From positions 1-64,000 of the forward strand of contig MU832238.1 of NCBI GenBank assembly GCA_029204225.1: a stretch of 64,000 nucleotides of DNA, written 5' to 3'. Shown piece after piece: positions 23,272 to 33,815 of the stretch (its first letter is position 1; each line of letters begins with the position of its first letter). The position numbers were made by a program, and so were the translations under genes. The DNA is from Diphasiastrum complanatum (lineage: Eukaryota > Streptophyta > Lycopodiopsida > Lycopodiales > Lycopodiaceae). The notes beneath the pieces were generated by a model. It was not told the origin of the DNA, searched no databases, and was given only the letters and a program-made list of their open reading frames with translations.

Positions 23272-24133
23272 ATTGTATTAATGTCTGTTGGGTGCCCAAG
23301 GGCACATAAGATTGAATGAATAAGTACATATCTCGTAGGATAACTCCATGTCGGACAACATAAAAAGAAACGCTAGTCTAAGTGGAAAAGACAATATAGA
23401 ACTCTCTCTAGCTAGGTAAAGACACATCCAACATAGAATCATAAAAAGCATATAAAAGCAAATATACAAGAGCTTAACCTCCAGCTCTGAAGAGGGTACA
23501 GGTGCAAGAGCTTAACCGCCTGCTCTGCTGAGGAAAGTAAAAGGATAAATATCAATCTCGAAAAAAGCGTCTGATACCCATAGGAGCTGTGAGCTGTGAT
23601 CGAGGATCTCTGGTAGCTCTGGAGGCGCGTGTAGATCTGGCAAGAGGTGGCGGCTGAGCACGCTGGGCCTTCGCCCTCACCGATATGACTGCCTCATCAT
23701 CTGATACGTCTTTGCGCTCCCTCTTCTGAAAGAACCTAGTAATGAGATGCTGGCCAGAATCAGTAATACTCTCCGATGGTAGCAAAGAGGCTCTCAACAT
23801 AAGCATCTCTCGTAGTAAAAGGCCGACACATCTGGGATCCTGATACTCCAAAAAAGTACTGAGGTTAATGGGGTGTCTCAATATAAACAATGATATCGGC
23901 CATGTATCTCATATTATGTAGGGCATATGAAGATAAAATGAAACTCATCCTCCACTACACCCAATGTGCATACCTGGCATATCCGATGCTCTCTCAAAAT
24001 GCCTGAATATCTGTCTGTCTCAATAGCAAGTTACTCGTAATTGTCCCAATCTGTATCGGAGCCCAAAAGAAAGAGGAAGAGATAGATATAAAGGTCTAAT
24101 AGGAAGTCTCAAACTGTCTCTGCGTAAGATATG
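23272..24133 (-). pseudogene. LINE (non-LTR retrotransposon) ORF2 3' end
   Basis: Contains the zinc-knuckle region near the C terminus of plant LINE ORF2: a C-x2-C (CQVC) followed by VVEDEFHFIFICP (about 23915-23985). A C-terminal tail follows with LREMLMLRASLL and HLITRFFQKRERK (23700-23830), then a 3' UTR running to the GAA/GA tract. At least one stop lies in the zinc region. It is interrupted on its 5' side by gypsy-5, and the upstream part resumes at 27304. Confidence 0.75.
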
Positions 24134-24492
24134 TGTAATAGATCCTAACACCACAGTAGGGCAAACACTAACTGATCCACCCAACCTTGCCTACTCCCTG
24201 ATATAGAGTAAGCCCCTCCTAGCCCAATCTGAGGACTGGTAGCATGCCTACTGCCAAGTGTCGACCACGTGGCACTGACGTGGCCGACTGCACGTCGGGA
24301 CCCAACTGGGGGCCCTATCCTGCTGACAGGGTCCCTAGACTGTGTTAGGCCCACCATGGCTATGGACCGTGCTGGGGCACACTACTCACACTGTCTTGCC
24401 GTGTTGGTCGTGTACGCTGGACACGACCCTGACTGTGGTATTTGACCTATCTGTGTTCTCTAGGGTTTGGCACTGGTCACGAGCTCGTAACA
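24134..24492 (-). repeat. gypsy-5 3' LTR
   Basis: 359 bp, TGTAATAGATCC...GCTCGTAACA on +. Its first 50 bp recur at 27253-27303 with one visible mismatch. A pyrimidine run (polypurine tract on the element strand) follows at 24493. Confidence 0.88.
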
Positions 24493-24503
24493 CTCCCTCC
24501 CCC

Positions 24504-25130
24504 TTAAGAACCGTCTTGGTCCTCTAAGACAAAGTCTGGAAAAATCTTGCGAAGGACGCTGCCTCTTTCCCAAGTGGCATTCTCAACAGGCTGATCATTC
24601 CACTTGACCAGATATTCTCGGTATAGAGTATGACGAGTCTGTGTCTCTCTACTATCAAGAATCTTCTCTGGTTCATGTGGAGGTTGCTGAGGATCCAATG
24701 GGAGAACTAGAACACTGTCCCCTACCAGATTTTTTGATCTGGCTAAAGCTTTTCATAACTGACTTACATGAAAGACTAGAAAAACATTACTACTGTGTGC
24801 GAGTTCTAGTTCATAGGTGACCTCGCCTAGTCTCCTACTGATGGTAAAGGGACCACAATACCTAGGAGACAACTTAGCACACACTCCCGATTTGAGGGTT
24901 TTAGAGTCAACTGGGACTCTCAAGTAGACTTTCTCACCAGCGGAGAACTGTACATCCCGTCTGTGTGGATCTGCATAATGCCTGGCTTGATCCTGGGACT
25001 ACCTAATGCTACGCTTAGCATGTTCTATCATCTGGTTTAGGTCCTCTAAAAAGTTTCAAGCTCACATAAGAATACCTGATGGTCATCATCTTCGATTAGC
25101 TGACAGAGCTCTGAACTGCGGACCATAGGA
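24504..25130 (-). pseudogene. gypsy-5 integrase C terminus and chromodomain
   Basis: Chromodomain with EPEKILDSRETQTRH, YREYLVKWNDQPVENATW and LRKIFPDFVL (24510-24680). Preceded by a decayed integrase tail with a YCGPF-like block (24840-24870) and motifs matching the end of gypsy integrases. Stops break the tail. Confidence 0.85.
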
Positions 25131-25180
25131 CTGTTGGGAACATTATGCTCCCCATGCAACTGGATCTCTTGGCCTTTATG

Positions 25181-26438
25181 CTAAAAGCTGAGGGTGTTCT
25201 CCTGATAATTTCTGTGGAGGGAAGGTCCTAAACTATAGAGCCAATCTCTCTCGAGAACAATGTCTGTGCGATCCAGGGGCATTATCTGAAAGTTTATTTC
25301 ATCTTGGTACCCCTGAATACCAAGATTTAAGTTACTTACCATAGTTTCCCAGATTTTCTTATCTTCACCCTTAGCTAGTGAAACTATGTACCTATGCTGA
25401 CTAGGTACTTCTGGAAGTTTAAGTTTTTTAACTAGGGAGCAGTTGATGAAATTATGGTTTGCCCCATCATCAACCATAACTCTAACTGACTGGTTACCAA
25501 CTTTCCCATGCATACGTACTAGGTCATGCGGCCCAAAGCTGAAGGGTCTCGCTAGCATTGCAGAGGTCAGCTGGCAACAGTGTTCATGATCTTCATGATA
25601 CACTTTGATCTCGGAAGCTGCCGACTCACTGGGGAAACTTACAGTCTGAACAAGATGAACTTGTTTCTTATCTTTTTTATCTTTCTTAGTGAAAGGCCCC
25701 TTGGGACACTGTTTGACTGTGTGTCCCTTGCCCATACACACAAAGCACAAGCGTTCTTGTTTGGTTTTCTCAAAATCTTCTGGTTTTAAGGGCTGTATGA
25801 GTGAAGGGCGTTTTTGAGGAGCTTCACCTTTAATTTTATCTTCTTTCTTTCTTTTTAAAAATTTCTTTTTAAATTGAAAGTCTGAGGCTGCTCAGAAAGG
25901 GGCTGCTGTCTCGCCTTCTTCCTACCCACTGAATCATCATAGATTTGAGCATATCTAAGAGCTTGCTCAAGGGTAGTAGGCGAGTTTCTTTGGACCTCTA
26001 CTTTATATTCATCTTTGAGGCCACGGACAAAATCCCTGATTTTCTGATAATCATCCATATTTTTAATTTTTAAAATTGCTTCTCGATATTGTGAGATATA
26101 TTGGATTAGGGACTTGTCCATTACTGTTCTCTCCCAGGTTTCCTAGGCTCTATCAAGTTCATTTTCTAGTAGGAATTCTCTTAGGAAAGCTTCTTCAAAG
26201 GCCTTCCATGACCGGGGAGTCTGCCCAGTCTCCTGGAGATTTAACCACCACTTATAGGCCATGGGCCTTAAGGAAAGACTGGCCTCTATTTAACCAATTC
26301 GTCGAGTTCTTCGGCGAATTGTTCCTGTTCTTCAACTTCCATTGGTTCTTTCCCTTTACTGAACTTCAGGGATTTTGTTTCTAATTCATCATCAATGCCT
26401 CTTGTCAGGGGTTGATCAGATCCCGGAGAAGTGGTCAT
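25181..26438 (-). pseudogene. gypsy-5 gag and aspartic protease
   Basis: Gag probably starts at 26438 (MTTSPGSDQPLTRG). It contains MDDYQKIRDFVRGLKDEYKV (26000-26060) and a CCHC knuckle CFVCMGKGHTVKQC (25705-25750). Protease follows with VMVDDGANHNFINCSLVKK (25420-25490) and DIVLERDWLYSLGP (25220-25265). After the protease the sequence jumps to the integrase end, with RT, RNase H and the integrase core deleted. Gag has stops and a frameshift around 25810-26300. Confidence 0.85.
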
Positions 26439-27240
26439 TTTCAGATATAGAAAAAGATTGCCTGACGTTTCCTTTCAAAAAGAAGTCAAAAAGACTAATT
26501 TATAACTGTACAAAGGGGGAAAGAAGACTTAGCTATTTCTGAGGACTGTACTTCCAAAGAAAATAGGAAGAGGAACCCTCTCAGCTCTTTTACCCAAATT
26601 TTCAGACCTGCTGTCCCGGAAAATCCCAGTTTGAAGCTCCAAAATGGTGCCAAAATTTCCGGTTTCTTGAGTAGAGTAGCTCATTGATCTGATTGCAGAT
26701 GTGGGGCTCCAAAAAACGAGGCAAAGGACTCCAAAAAGTGCAAAACTTTCTGAGGTTGATAGCTGCCTACCCTCGCTGATCTGACAGCAATCTAACTGGC
26801 CCGATTTCTTCTGATTTGGGGCCCAAAAAGTGTTTCAATTTCTGATTTTGGTGTCTCTCTACCCTCGCTGACTGGACAGCGATCTAATTGCTCCAAAATC
26901 TTTTGATTTAAAACCAAAGATGATTCTGAAAGTCAGGATAGATGAGGGTACTATCAGCGCTGGATCAGCACCACTCTTTCTCTTCAAAATTTCGCTCTGA
27001 CTCCCTGAATCTGATGTCAAAAATCAGAGATGAAGTCTGAATTTGCAGCGCTGGACCTGCTCTAGAAATTTAATCTAATTTCTATCTGAAAAGCAAACTT
27101 TTCTACAAACTTTTGGTCGGCAGAAAGCTCTTCCTACAGCGCTGGCCCTGCTTCTCTAATTTCTGAGAATCTGAGAGATTTTTCCTATCCTCTGATAGCT
27201 TTCTCTACTGCTGCTGCTTAGCTCCCAAAGATGGAGATGG
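26439..27240 (-). other. gypsy-5 untranslated leader
   Basis: About 800 bp of non-coding leader between primer site and gag. It has recurring cagcgctgg / gctgatctgacagc-type motifs, as in other gypsy leaders in this window. Confidence 0.6.
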
Positions 27241-27303
27241 CTCTGATACCAGTGTAATAGATCCTAACACCACAGTAGGGCAAACGCTAACTGATCCACC
27301 ACT
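27239..27303 (-). repeat. gypsy-5 primer site and truncated 5' LTR
   Basis: gctctgatacca (TGGTATCAGAGC on the element strand, 27240-27251) is one base from the LTR start at 27253. The LTR copy runs only to about 27303 before LINE sequence resumes. Confidence 0.85.
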
Positions 27304-27600
27304 GGTGAGACCACTGTAGAGAAAAGGTGGTCTCTGGTAGCAGGATCATGGATATGGTAAGTAGTACACACTCTCTCCATATGTACCAAGGCAGCATGCC
27401 CCTTACGCAGGCGAGAGATAGAGCAGTAGAGCGAAAAGTGAGTAAGGTTCCAGTGAATAGTACACCTAGATAAGTGTATGATGTAACAATCTCCAACTGC
27501 TGTTCATCATAATAAAATGCGTCATCTCTCATATGCTGCTGATTAGTGTTGAACACCATTACTTTGGTGTTAGCAATATTTTGCTAGACACCCTCTGATA
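27304..27600 (-). pseudogene. LINE ORF2 fragment, RT-to-C-terminal linker
   Basis: Encodes KVMVFN, YYDEQQLEIVTSYTYLGVLF and LSRLRKG-like blocks, typical of the region just after the RT domain in plant L1-like ORF2. It is the upstream partner of 23272-24133. The element is 5' truncated near 27600, next to a G-run. Confidence 0.75.
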
Positions 27601-27772
27601 ATTAATCCTGGGGGGGGGGGGGGGGGGGGGTAGGGGGAGGAAAATTGTTTTTATTTCATTTTGGGCATGTGGGAGCGAGCGGGGAGGGGCCTGTATTTTT
27701 TTTTTTGAAATTCTTTTTTTGCAAAAGGGTGGACGCGCCCCTGGCGCGTCCGCGTCCAGGGTCTGCTTCCTT

Positions 27773-27812
<40 letters not shown>
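27601..27812. other. G-run, GC hairpin and (TA)n tract
   Basis: About 22 G residues at 27610-27631. At 27731-27757 there is a short self-complementary ggacgcg...cgcgtcc stretch. A (TA)n tract runs from 27775 to 27812, into which hAT-2 appears inserted. No gene. Confidence 0.7.
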
Positions 27813-27814
<2 letters not shown>

Positions 27815-27900
27815 TAGGTCCCGCGGTACTGGGTACCGCGGATCCCGGTACCGCGGGACCGTACTGGTACCGCGGTACCATGATGGTACCGCGGTACCAT
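27813..27900 (+). repeat. hAT-2 left end: TIR and GGTACC subterminal repeats
   Basis: Contains six GGTACC palindromes, mostly as GGTACCGCGG, in about 90 bp. hAT transposases usually bind short subterminal repeats, so these are the likely binding sites (inference). Confidence 0.75.
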
Positions 27901-28198
27901 AATATATTAATATAATTAATATTTAATATTTTTTGAAATTTTTTTAAACCTAATCTACCCGCCCCCCTCGCTTCTTCTCTCCCAATTTTTTTCCAGCCAT
28001 CGTTGCCCTGCCTTCGCTACTGGTTTTGCTGCCCTGTCTTCCTTGCCTTGCGTCTGATTTGCGTCGCCCTTCGCCCACAGACCGCCCTGCCTTGCATCTG
28101 ATTTGCAAGAACCTGCCTTCGCCCATTTTCAGCGTCTCTCACATAGTGTACCCTGCTGTTTTTTTTCCAGCGTTTTGTCCTTAGTTTTCTCCATCGCA

Positions 28199-30072
28199 AT
28201 GGTGCAATCCGACCTTTCCGGTCTGTGGGACGAGGTAGACATTGTCAGGCGGGTTGCCGACAAGGCCAACAAGACCGGTCAGAAGATCGTGCGCTGCCGA
28301 TACTGTCTCGTCGAGTTTGCTGCATCCCTCACTCGCCTTAAAGGCCATCTGCTCGGTGCACGCGCCAAAAATGGTGCCACCTTGAATGCTGCCCCTTGTG
28401 GCAGCATGACCGTCCCCGACAGGCAGCGACTATTGGACACCTACGGGCCGCGGCTCGTGGCAGGGGAGAACACCATTTCGGAGGGCGTTCTCCGATTTTG
28501 CACCGCTCCTTATGTGACTAACCCAGAGTTGCTGCCTGCTTGGCTGGCACGCACGAGGAGAGGGAGTGCATCCTCCTCTGGTCCCTTTGCCCCTCAGACA
28601 GCTCTGCCTCATGCACCCCCATCTGCTCAGATTCCGGTGGATCCCGTCCCATCGCGTCCGACAGTTGCCACTGCGGTTCCACCACCACCCACCGTTGCTC
28701 GCACTCCACCAGTCTACGACTTTCTCATGGACTCTCCGCCACCCGAGCAGGCCCAGGATGGTACTGGGCGGGCCTTCGAGGATGTGGAAGAGATCCCTTC
28801 TTCCTTCCCTTCCCATCCGGATGACCTCCTCAGCCAGCAGTTTTCGTACCCCATGCCAGATGTTGCCCCTCCACCAGTGCACCCCACCTATGCTGCTGCA
28901 CCCATCCCTGCCAGTGCATCCCACTCTCCCCATTCCACGTCTACAGCCGATGCATCCACCAGCGCCCAGCCTGTCGCGTCATCGTCCATTCCCGTCACGG
29001 TTGGTGCACCGTGCTGGAGGTCCACCACCCGTCGTCCACCAGGGAGAGCCCTCGTGCAGCAGACCATTCGCGGCGCGCATCAGCCGCACATGGACAGAGA
29101 GGCCACACAGGCCGTGGCCAGTCTGGTTTACGAGCTGAACCTGCCCTTTGCCATCACCGACTCTGAGCCCTTCAGAAGGGCCTTCCGCCTTGCACAGTCT
29201 GTCAGCCCTAGCTGGAGAGTCCCTAGTTCAGAGGTTGTCCGCACACACATGCTGAGGGATAGGGTCGAGTCCTTGTCTAGAGAGATGGAGCCTCTGCGTC
29301 GGCACTGGGCCACTTACGGTTGCAGCATCATGTCCGATGGCTGGACTGATGTCAGGAGGAGGCCGATCCTCAACATACTGGTCTCCAGCTGCATGGGCAC
29401 ACAGTTTTTGAGGGCAGTGGATTGCAGCAGGGGGGGGAGAGTCATATCTGCAGAGTTCATGTTTGATGTCATCAGGTCTTCCATCCTAGCCATAGGCCCA
29501 CAGCATGTCGTCACGGTGGTGACGGACAATGCCACGAACTGCATTCAGATGGGTGTACTGCTAGAGGCCGAGTTCCCTCATATTGTTCATACCCCCTGTG
29601 CAGCCCACGGCATAGACCTTTTGATGGGGGACATTGGAGCACTTCCCTGGGTTAGAGCCATCGTCCGGGAGGCCCTCTTCCTGGTGACTTTTGTCACCAG
29701 AAAGAGGCGTGTTCTTGCCATGTTTCGGGTGTTTAGCCATCTGGACCTCCGTAAGCCAGCCCCCACGCGCTTTGCATTCGACTTGGTGGTCATCGACCGT
29801 TTGATCAGGTGCAGGGCCCAGCTTCTACAGATGGTTGCCAGTGATCTTTGGGGTGCCAGTACATTTCCGCACACTGAGGATGGGGAGCACTTTTCTTCCA
29901 CGGTGAGGGGAGACCAGTTCTGGAGGGATGCACAGACATTGTCAGGACTGCTTCGACCACTCTACATTGTGCTCCGCATGGCTGACAGCGAGGGGTCGAC
30001 ACTTGGACTGGTGTATGAGCTCATGGACCGGATTGGACAGTTCCTGCAGCTGCCCATCTTGCAGCCAGAGAG
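28199..30072 (+). CDS. hAT-2 transposase, exon 1 (BED finger, Pro-rich linker, catalytic region)
   Basis: Start chosen at MVQSDLSGLWDEVD (28199), because the BED-type finger follows at once: C33-x2-C36, H50 and C67 (CRYC...RLKGHLLG...APC). A Pro/Ser-rich low-complexity linker covers residues about 130-300. The DUF659/hAT core follows with YGCSIMSDGWTD, VVTDNATNCIQMG and CAAHGIDLLMGDIGALPW (about residues 370-480), giving the two expected aspartates and the C-x2-H motif. It ends QLPILQPER at donor GTAAGC, phase 2. It is a single open frame of 624 codons with no damage, unlike every other element here except copia-1. A small possible 5'UTR lies upstream. The homologous hAT-1 copy has extra introns in this region. 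Confidence 0.93.
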
Positions 30073-30186
30073 GTAAGCGGTACAGTGCTGCAATTGACCT
30101 TTATCTTTTCAGTACTTGCTAGTTTGTTTTTCTGTCAATGTTAAGCTTTTTCGTAATGCCCTAAACCACATGCCCCTCACCTGCAG

Positions 30187-30532
30187 GATGACAGAGCTGA
30201 AGTTCATATGGGAGACGCGATGGAACTACTTCCACAGGAGTATCCACAGCGTTGCACACATGCTGCATCCCCTCTTCCTCTCTCCGACACAGATCGCAGA
30301 CAGGGAGCTCGAGGCCGATTGGCTTCAGTACATTCACAGGGTGGGTCCACACATAGGTTTGGATCCTATCAGGCTCATGGAGGAGCTCGCTGCATTTCGT
30401 TTCGGCATGGGCACATTCGGCCACCCGGCTGCCCAGGATCCAGAGAGGAGGCAGCTACCCATTACCTGGTGGACCATGTTCGGTAGCACATACCCATCTA
30501 TACAGCGTCTTGCACTGCGTGTCCTTTCTCAG
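30187..30532 (+). CDS. hAT-2 transposase, exon 2
   Basis: Acceptor ctgcag precedes it; it encodes MTELKFIWETRWNYFHRSIHS ... ADRELEADWLQYIHRVG and ends TYPSIQRLALRVLSQ at donor GTATGC, phase 0. It lies between the catalytic core and the dimerisation region. hAT-1 has the same block at 21157-21310. Confidence 0.9.
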
Positions 30533-30625
30533 GTATGCATCTCATTTTATCCTCCATTTTTTGTGTTTCGTTGAAGTTTCACCTTTGCCACAATGTGCTG
30601 AAGTATTTCAATGCACGCACCACAG

Positions 30626-30787
30626 GACTGTGCTGCCTCTGTGTGTGAGCGTAATTGGAGCACATGGGCACTGATTCACACGAGGAGAAGAAACCGGTTG
30701 TCAGTGAGTCAGTTGGAGCGGTTGGTGTTCTGTAGCACCAACGCACGTCTCGCCAGGAGGCTTCCGACCATTACGAGCGCATTGCAG
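30626..30787 (+). CDS. hAT-2 transposase, exon 3 (hAT dimerisation region)
   Basis: 54 codons, DCAASVCERNWSTWALIHT then RLVFCSTNARLARRL. The C-ERNWS-W pattern is the signature of the hAT C-terminal dimerisation domain. Donor GTGATA follows the CAG at 30785-30787. Confidence 0.93.
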
Positions 30788-30889
30788 GTGATAAGCTAAT
30801 CTTTCATAGCATGTTGGTTGACTCCTGGTATGTTGATTTCATTTCTTGAAAAAGTTGTCTCTCTGACATGCAAATTTTAAACCTTGCAG

Positions 30890-32518
30890 ACGAAGATATC
30901 TGATTTGGAGCGCCAGGTTGACTTGCCTACGGACAGCACCCATCCCATGCCTGCAGATGACCTGGGCACACAGTTGATGGCGGAGAGAGAGAGGGAGCTT
31001 GCCGAGATGAGAGAGAGAGAGCTTGGGCTTGAGCACAGAGAGCCCCCATTGTATGAGGCAGATGAGCCAGTGTCAGAGGATGAGCATGATGAGGATGAGC
31101 CCATTCGGGTTGTGTTTGCCAGACCAGAGAGGGATGAGGCAGATTATACAGGTGCAGGGCACACGCCACGGGCAGGGGTCACAGGTGCATCACGTGGCAG
31201 AGGTGGGACACATGGCACAGGTTATACCGGCAGACAGGCAGGGCACACAGGGGGGGGCAGTGGCATACCTACCTATGTCGACATGATGGAGGAGGCTCTT
31301 GATAGAGGGCAGAGTGGTTTAGATGCTGGTCCTGCAGATGTTTGGATGCGTGCAGCACAGAGTCATGGCCGTTACTACGACAGCACACCAGAGGAGGCAC
31401 CTGATGACTTTCATTGCACAGATTGGGAGGCCATGCAGGGTCTACAGGGTGCACATGATGAGGCACGGGATGAGGCTTGGGTTGATTCAGGGGTTGGTGC
31501 ACAGGATGATTCAGAGGTCGGTGCACAGGATGATTTAGAGGCTGGTGCACAGGATGAGTCCCAGAGCCCAGAGCATTTGTATTCGGATGCCCAGCTGGCC
31601 GACTTGGTTGCCACATTGGATTCAGAGGCCTTGCAGATGCCGAGTGTCAGGGCGCCCCCATCATCTCTTGCCAGCATGCCACACACAGAGTCCCAGCCAG
31701 AGCAGCCGCATGAGGTGCCTACAGTTCCTCCAGCTCCTCAGAGGGTGTATGTGCGTCGCACAGCTCCTCCAGTGCCACCGATGCCATTTAGGCCTGCATC
31801 CCCTCCATCGCCGTCCACTTCTGCAGCACCAGGTCTCCATGGCAGGCCACCATCTGTGCCCAGGTTTTCTCTTGCAGCGCCCACATCCACAGTGTCTCCT
31901 CCAGTGGCAGCACCCACGTCACATCCTCCTCCTTTGGCAGCACCCAGGATGTACCAGTACCGGCCACCACAGCGCCCCTTTCAGTACATATCGCCACTGT
32001 ACTCGCCTCCTGCACAGCCAGTTCCTCCACCTGCAGCAGCCCCACGGGCACACACTCCACGAGCTCATCCTCCTCGCTCAGTTGCACAGGGAGTTCCCTC
32101 TTTTGCTTCCCTATCCCAGCCGGCCTCAGCTTGGGCCCAGCCTAGCCAGCCAGGTGATTTGCATGGGGGTGACGAGGCATTGACAGCTCCTCTTGTCCGC
32201 AAGAGACCAGGCAGGCCCAAGGGTGCACCGAACAAGAAAGGCAAGGCACAGAAACTGCCAGGGAGGAGAGGACGACCACGCAGGGCTCCAGGTACAGGTA
32301 GAGGTGCAGTATCACAGCCAGTTGGAGCAGGTGTTGTTGGTTTGGCCTGCTTGGGGGCTGATGCGGAGGCTGATTGGGAGGATGAGGATGACGAGTCTTC
32401 CCCCTCGGATACACAGCCCATGCCAGTTCCAGACAGGCAGAGATATCGGCTGCGAGAGTCAGCTCGGGGCCCTGAGTTGTCTCCAGAGCATTCGTCTGAG
32501 TCAGAGCCAGAGCATTGA
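30890..32518 (+). CDS. hAT-2 transposase, exon 4 (acidic/Pro-rich tail with AT-hook-like motifs)
   Basis: 542-residue C-terminal extension, total protein 1336 residues, well above the usual 600-900 of hAT transposases. A short Glu/Arg-rich helix (ERERELAEMRERELGL) is followed by an acidic and Gly-rich part, a VGAQDDSE-type repeat (31490-31560), a long Pro/Ala/Ser-rich part, then two AT-hook-like motifs, RKRPGRPKG and GRRGRPRRAPG (about residues 1230-1262), and a Ser/Glu-rich end. An AT-hook also ends the hAT-1 copy, so this tail is a family trait rather than read-through. Confidence 0.88.
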   Translation, partial: TKISDLERQVDLPTDSTHPMPADDLGTQLMAERERELAEMRERELGLEHREPPLYEADEPVSEDEHDEDEPIRVVFARPERDEADYTGAGHTPRAGVTGASRGRGGTHGTGYTGRQAGHTGGGSGIPTYVDMMEEALDRGQSGLDAGPADVWMRAAQSHGRYYDSTPEEAPDDFHCTDWEAMQGLQGAHDEARDEAWVDSGVGAQDDSEVGAQDDLEAGAQDESQSPEHLYSDAQLADLVATLDSEALQMPSVRAPPSSLASMPHTESQPEQPHEVPTVPPAPQRVYVRRTAPPVPPMPFRPASPPSPSTSAAPGLHGRPPSVPRFSLAAPTSTVSPPVAAPTSHPPPLAAPRMYQYRPPQRPFQYISPLYSPPAQPVPPPAAAPRAHTPRAHPPRSVAQGVPSFASLSQPASAWAQPSQPGDLHGGDEALTAPLVRKRPGRPKGAPNKKGKAQKLPGRRGRPRRAPGTGRGAVSQPVGAGVVGLACLGADAEADWEDEDDESSPSDTQPMPVPDRQRYRLRESARGPELSPEHSSESEPEH

Positions 32519-33041
32519 TTGTGGCTCTATTGTTTTAGTTTCAGTAGTTTGTCTCTAGCAGTCGGTCTACCATTGTACTCAGATGATTTTTCACATTATA
32601 TACAGTGTTTGGCCTACATTATTTGCTGCACATTGTGCGTATGTCGCTCTGTACATGTGATGCTTTATTTTATGTTGAAGAATTCTATGTGCGTGTGTGA
32701 ATCCTATTTTCATTTAATTTCGTTTGAAGTGAATGCTAGCTTCACATAGATGCACCTACATCATGAGCACAGCAATCACCCCTACACCCCAAACGACATT
32801 GAATAAACACATGTAATACATCTGCATTTAAAAAAATTACAAACATTGCATCTTACATGACCAGGCTCGCGTTGCACAAAAAACAACTATGTATATATTC
32901 AACCGTTGTATCAGGATAACATCACATATACTGTCATTTTTTTAAGCAGCCATCTAGTTATTTGCTGCACCATAAACTGCCGAAAACTACATAGCAACAG
33001 TCCGCCACATACGGGTGGACCTCATCTATTCTAAACATCCC
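32519..33041. other. Convergent 3' UTR region of hAT-2 genes
   Basis: AATAAA on + at 32802-32807 (transposase transcript) and on - at 32664-32669 (small-gene transcript). If both are used, the two transcripts overlap tail to tail by about 140 bases. Confidence 0.5.
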
Positions 33042-33407
33042 TCACTGATCCTCCACCGACTCCTCGCCCTCGTCTGGTGCATTGTTTTGTCGCTCTTGCT
33101 CTGCCTCCCGGTTAGCCCGAGCTGCCTCCTGGTTAGCCCGACGTCTGGCCGCCCTTTCCCTGACCATGATGAGCTGCCGTCGTGTGAAATTCATTCCGAT
33201 CTGCTCATCCAGATCCAGCTCGACAGCGGGGACAGGATCCACAGCGGGGGCGGGTGGCTCCGGTTCCGGATTTCTCTGTCGAGTCTGTCGCAGCATCTCT
33301 CGGATATCTGCCTCTTGCTTCCGATGCCTCTCGTTGTGCCTTCGGATATCTTCCTCAAGCTTTCTCCTGGCTTCGCCCTCGGGCTTCGGTGGTATTCGCT
33401 CAGCCAT
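33042..33407 (-). CDS. hAT-2 second gene: small charged helical protein (121 residues)
   Basis: Open frame starting MAERIPPKPEGEARRK (start at 33407 chosen over an upstream in-frame ATG at 33449, which lacks the same character). Residues 8-45 are Glu/Arg/Lys-rich and likely helical (EEDIRRHNERHRKQEADI). A Pro/Glu hinge NPEPEPPAPAVDP follows, then FTRRQLIMVRERAARRR, a second basic helix with Ala/Asn/Arg repeats, and an acidic end DEGEESVEDQ. I recognise no family. It lies inside the transposon ends, convergent with the transposase, with a TATA-like ATAAATA about 175 bases upstream. Opposite-strand frames over the same bases have no protein-like character. It could be a DNA-binding or regulatory accessory protein (inference only). 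Confidence 0.6.
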   Translation of the reverse strand: MAERIPPKPEGEARRKLEEDIRRHNERHRKQEADIREMLRQTRQRNPEPEPPAPAVDPVPAVELDLDEQIGMNFTRRQLIMVRERAARRRANQEAARANREAEQERQNNAPDEGEESVEDQ

Positions 33408-33580
33408 CTCGATCGACCTTCTCCTCACAGCACCCTGATCCTTGAACACCCTCTCACAGCACCCTGGCTCTCAAACAGCCTCTCACAGCCTGTCACCGGC
33501 TCTCGCTTGCTCTCTCACTGTCTATCACTAGCCCTCTCACAGCCTCTGAAAATGCCGACCACAATGGCATTGTGAGTGCC

Positions 33581-33587
33581 TATTTAT
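33581..33587 (-). promoter_or_regulatory. TATA-like box for the hAT-2 small gene
   Basis: tatttat on + gives ATAAATA on -, in a GC-rich setting (GGGATAAATAGGC), about 175 bases before the chosen start codon. Confidence 0.45.
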
Positions 33588-33627
33588 CCCCACAGCCTGA
33601 TCGGCCATGTGGATCCCCATCATCCCT

Positions 33628-33815
33628 CCATGTGCCTCCGTACCCGCCCCCATGTGATGCTCCCCCCTGTGTTGGTCTCCCATTGGGCCCATGTTCTGCT
33701 CACCCACAATGCCCATGTGCCTCTGTACTTGCCCCCATGTGATGCTACCCCCCTGTGTTGGTCTCCCATTGGCCCCTCGGTCTGCTCACTCGCAGTGCCC
33801 ATGTGCCACTGCAAC
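33628..33815. repeat. Two-and-a-bit copy tandem repeat, about 85-bp unit
   Basis: ccatgtgcctc, gcccccatgtgatgct and ctgtgttggtctcccattgg recur at about 33628 and 33712; a third start, ccatgtgccactgc, is at about 33798. It lies upstream of the small gene's TATA-like box and could be an enhancer-like or structural repeat. Confidence 0.75.

Larger units (their letters stand above)
24134..27303 (-). mobile_element. gypsy-5: internally deleted Ty3/gypsy element nested in the LINE
   Basis: On the - strand: 5' LTR stub (right), primer site, long leader, gag, CCHC and protease, a short integrase end, chromodomain, polypurine tract, complete 3' LTR (left). RT, RNase H and the integrase core are absent. 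The right LTR keeps only about 50 bp before LINE sequence resumes, so no target duplication can be checked. Confidence 0.85.

Noticed and set aside
28430-32421. Frames of 60-210 codons on both strands within the hAT-2 transposase exons
   Set aside because: GC-rich Pro/Ala coding DNA yields open alternative frames; they lack motifs and contradict the spliced transposase.
33015-33575. A 186-codon + strand frame overlapping the hAT-2 small gene
   Set aside because: Leu/Ser-rich composition typical of an antisense shadow; no domain, and the - strand frame has the coherent charged-helix character.
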